Source of the DNA: Halanaerobiales bacterium
GTDB lineage: Bacteria; Bacillota_F; Halanaerobiia; Halanaerobiales; DTU029
Direction of reading: 5' to 3'
Length of the DNA stretch: 7,608 nucleotides
Assembly: GCA_016278415.1 (NCBI GenBank)
Contig: JADQBV010000451.1
Location: forward strand, 1-7,608
The notes under the pieces are model-generated. The model saw only the letters and a list, made by a program, of their open reading frames with translations. It did no database searches and was not told the origin of the DNA. How positions within the stretch are numbered: position 1 is the first letter of the stretch; every line of letters begins with the position of its first letter. Position numbers and translations under genes: made by a program. Of this stretch, positions 6,195-7,608 are shown piece after piece.

Positions 6195-6316
6195 TTTATG
6201 TATTTTGAATATTAAGATATTATAAGCAATCTCTTTTTCCAACGAAATTTTATTTTAACCATATAAAATGATTTTAAGAACCTTGTTGGTGATACTAGAA
6301 TAGACAGGAGGGGGTA

Positions 6317-7291
6317 TTATGTTGTTTCCCTTTCAACTAATTCAACAGCTATTATGTTAGATTTGGCTACCTTTTCTTTATTAATTTGCTTTTTTAGTAC
6401 CTCTATAGCCATACTTCCCATTTTTTTAATTGGCTGTCTAATACTTGTTATCTCAGGAACAAACAAGGAGGCTTCTTGTATATCATCATATCCTACAATT
6501 TTAATATCCTCAGGGATTTTCTTGTTAACCCTTTGAGCCACTCGTATAACAGTAGCTGCTATTAAATCACTACTTGCAAATATACCATCAATATCCGGGT
6601 GCTCTTTCAATAAATCAAAAATCAATTTACGATATTCAGCTATATTAAATCCATTCAAATCAGTTTGAACAATAAAATGTTCTATTCCACGTTTTTCTGC
6701 TATTTCCAAAAAAACATCATATCTTATATTTGCTAACAGATCCAATTTAAGGTTACCACCAATATAAACAATTTTCTTACACCCCTTATTTATTAACAAA
6801 TTTGTAGCTAAACTCCCGCCTTGGTAATTGTCTGAGGTGATATATGGAATATTCCCCACCTTCCTATCAAAAGTTACTATTGGTAAGTCTATATTAATAT
6901 AATCTTCAACCTCTAGGGTGTGACTTGCTAATATTAGGCCATCTACTTGATGTGCCCGTAACATATCAATATATTCCTTCTCTTTCTTAGCCTCCATTTG
7001 GGAATTACATAACATTAACTTATAACCCTCTTTATAAGCATAATACTCTAGATAAAATGATAACTCACTAAAAAAGGGGTGGCCTATAGTAGGGATTATC
7101 AAACCTATAATATTGGACTTTTTCCTGGAAAGGGACCGAGCAATTTCATTTGGTTGGTAATCCAATTCCTTCATCACCTGATATACCTTTTCCCTAGTTT
7201 CATCACTTATATACCCTCTATTATTCAGTACCCTCGAAACAGTAGTAACAGTTACCCCTGCTCCCTTTGCAATATCTTTTAATGTTGCCAA
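6317..7291 (-). CDS. LacI-family transcriptional repressor of the sugar operon
   Basis: LacI/GalR-type regulator, 324 residues, standard length. Residues 3-24 are the helix-turn-helix (LKDIAKGAGVTVTTVSRVLNN; recognition-helix positions Val15, Thr16 and Arg20). The hinge helix PNEIARSLS (47-55) contains Leu54, the residue that inserts at the central CG of the operator. From about residue 60 (NIIGLIIPTIGHPFFSEL) the protein is a periplasmic-binding-protein-like sensor domain, with the usual DGLILAS, YITSDNYQGG, DGIFASSD and KIVGYDD blocks. The start is TTG at 7291-7289, chosen because GAGGTGA lies six bases upstream and the family N-terminus begins there. It sits just upstream of the operon on the same strand and probably binds 6064-6081 and 6165-6194, released by sucrose or a fructo-oligosaccharide. 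No operator copy lies before its own gene, so autoregulation is not indicated. The effector is unknown. Confidence 0.95.
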   Translation of the reverse strand: MATLKDIAKGAGVTVTTVSRVLNNRGYISDETREKVYQVMKELDYQPNEIARSLSRKKSNIIGLIIPTIGHPFFSELSFYLEYYAYKEGYKLMLCNSQMEAKKEKEYIDMLRAHQVDGLILASHTLEVEDYINIDLPIVTFDRKVGNIPYITSDNYQGGSLATNLLINKGCKKIVYIGGNLKLDLLANIRYDVFLEIAEKRGIEHFIVQTDLNGFNIAEYRKLIFDLLKEHPDIDGIFASSDLIAATVIRVAQRVNKKIPEDIKIVGYDDIQEASLFVPEITSIRQPIKKMGSMAIEVLKKQINKEKVAKSNIIAVELVERETT

Positions 7292-7297
7292 GCGTTA

Positions 7298-7304
7298 TCA
7301 CCTC
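7298..7304 (-). promoter_or_regulatory. Ribosome-binding site deciding the TTG start of the repressor gene
   Basis: GAGGTGA, six bases before the TTG at 7291. The only nearby ATG (7310-7308) lies upstream of this site and is in another frame, so TTG is the supported start. No clear separate promoter is visible in the 40-base gap after mgtE (only a TTATAAAAT stretch), and there is no terminator. Co-transcription with mgtE is possible. Confidence 0.7.
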
Positions 7305-7331
7305 GATCATTATTTATTTTATAACTTAAGT

Positions 7332-7608
7332 TCACACTAAATATTTCAAAAATATTTTTGCTAAACCTAGGAAAACAAAAAAGCCGAAAACATCTGTTGC
7401 AGTAGTTAAAAATATTGCCGATGCAAGGGCCGGGTCGACCCCGATTGATTTTAAACCTAGTGGAATTAAAAAACCAAATAAACCAGCAATCAATAAATTT
7501 AAGATCATAGCCAGAAAGATTATTATCCCCAAATAAGGGTTACCATACATCACATATAGTATTACCCCTGTTAATAAACCTGTAGCAGCACCATTTATTA
7601 AACCAAGA
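7332..7608 (-). CDS. mgtE: MgtE-type magnesium transporter, C-terminal end (5' part outside window)
   Basis: The last 91 residues of a membrane protein, ending with TGA at 7334-7332. The visible part, from GLINGAATG through YGNPYLG and NLLIAGLFGFLIPLGLKSIG to VDPALASAIFLTTATDVFGF, is the signature of the last transmembrane helices of MgtE/SLC41 channels. These take up magnesium across the inner membrane under control of a cytoplasmic Mg-sensing domain, which would lie upstream of the window. Asp72 of the fragment (in TATDVFGF) corresponds to the conserved pore aspartate as I recall it. The protein ends normally, in KIFLKYLV. It has no evident link to sugar use and marks the border of the sugar locus. 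Confidence 0.92.
   Translation of the reverse strand, partial: LGLINGAATGLLTGVILYVMYGNPYLGIIIFLAMILNLLIAGLFGFLIPLGLKSIGVDPALASAIFLTTATDVFGFFVFLGLAKIFLKYLV

Larger units (their letters stand above)
5850..6316. other. Control region between repressor gene and gtfA (467 bases)
   Basis: No intact gene. From the repressor side: 6316-6195 is AT-rich with no recognisable intrinsic terminator for the repressor gene; 6194-6149 holds an operator and a consensus promoter; 6139-6049 is a potentially structured leader with a second operator; 6030-5902 is a chemotaxis-receptor gene tail; 5901-5850 is AT-rich and ends in the gtfA ribosome-binding site AAGGGG (5859-5864). A 16-base element AATAATTTACCATATT (6103-6118) recurs with one inserted C at 6030-6046. 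Confidence 0.8.

Noticed and set aside
6182..6210. Divergent plus-strand promoter from the TTGACA inside operator O2
   Set aside because: At 17 bases spacing the -10 would be TTGAAT, a poor match, and no plus-strand gene follows.
6354..6536. Plus-strand ORF of 60 codons
   Set aside because: Fully antisense to the well-conserved repressor gene, with no ribosome-binding site and no recognisable domain.
7079..7282. Plus-strand ORF of 67 codons
   Set aside because: Antisense shadow of the DNA-binding end of the repressor gene, with no supporting signals.
7323..7332. AACTTAAGTT palindrome between mgtE and the repressor gene
   Set aside because: Short, AT-rich, without a central CG, and unlike the operators; it overlaps the mgtE stop region and is no better than chance.

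Overview
The window is low in G+C, with strong Shine-Dalgarno sequences and clostridial-looking proteins, and every real gene lies on the minus strand. It reads as a sugar-uptake operon of a Firmicute. The solute-binding protein has an ordinary signal peptide and no lipobox cysteine. That is unusual for a single-membrane Gram-positive but expected in a diderm Firmicute such as the Halanaerobiales. This placement is an inference.

Layout in the direction of transcription, right to left: the C-terminal end of an MgtE magnesium transporter (7608-7332, cut by the window edge); a LacI-family repressor gene with a TTG start (7291-6317); a 467-base control region (6316-5850); sucrose phosphorylase gtfA (5849-4401); an ABC sugar-binding protein (4179-2911); two ABC permeases overlapping by one base (2799-1915 and 1915-1088); and a GH32 beta-fructosidase running off the left edge (902-1). 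No transporter ATPase and no fructokinase are present.

The gene set (LacI regulator, binding protein, two permeases, GH32 enzyme, sucrose phosphorylase) matches the content of the fructo-oligosaccharide msm locus of Lactobacillus acidophilus and part of the msm locus of Streptococcus mutans. The likely pathway is import of sucrose or short fructo-oligosaccharides, cytoplasmic trimming of terminal fructose by GH32, and phosphorolysis of sucrose to glucose 1-phosphate plus fructose by GtfA.

The control region is the richest part. It holds a consensus promoter (TTGACA, 17 bases, TATAAT) reading into gtfA. A perfect 30-bp LacI-type palindrome covers its -35 box, and a second copy of the 18-bp operator core lies 107 bp downstream, close to a whole number of helical turns away. 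This predicts repression by looping or roadblock. The first ~90 nt of the predicted transcript can fold into a three-helix junction that includes the downstream operator as one hairpin. The leader then carries the orphan C-terminal tail of a chemotaxis receptor gene. Inside the operon there are strong hairpins without U-tracts after the binding-protein gene and after the second permease gene, and an isolated perfect Shine-Dalgarno sequence in the binding-protein leader. These suggest post-transcriptional tuning of the subunit ratio.
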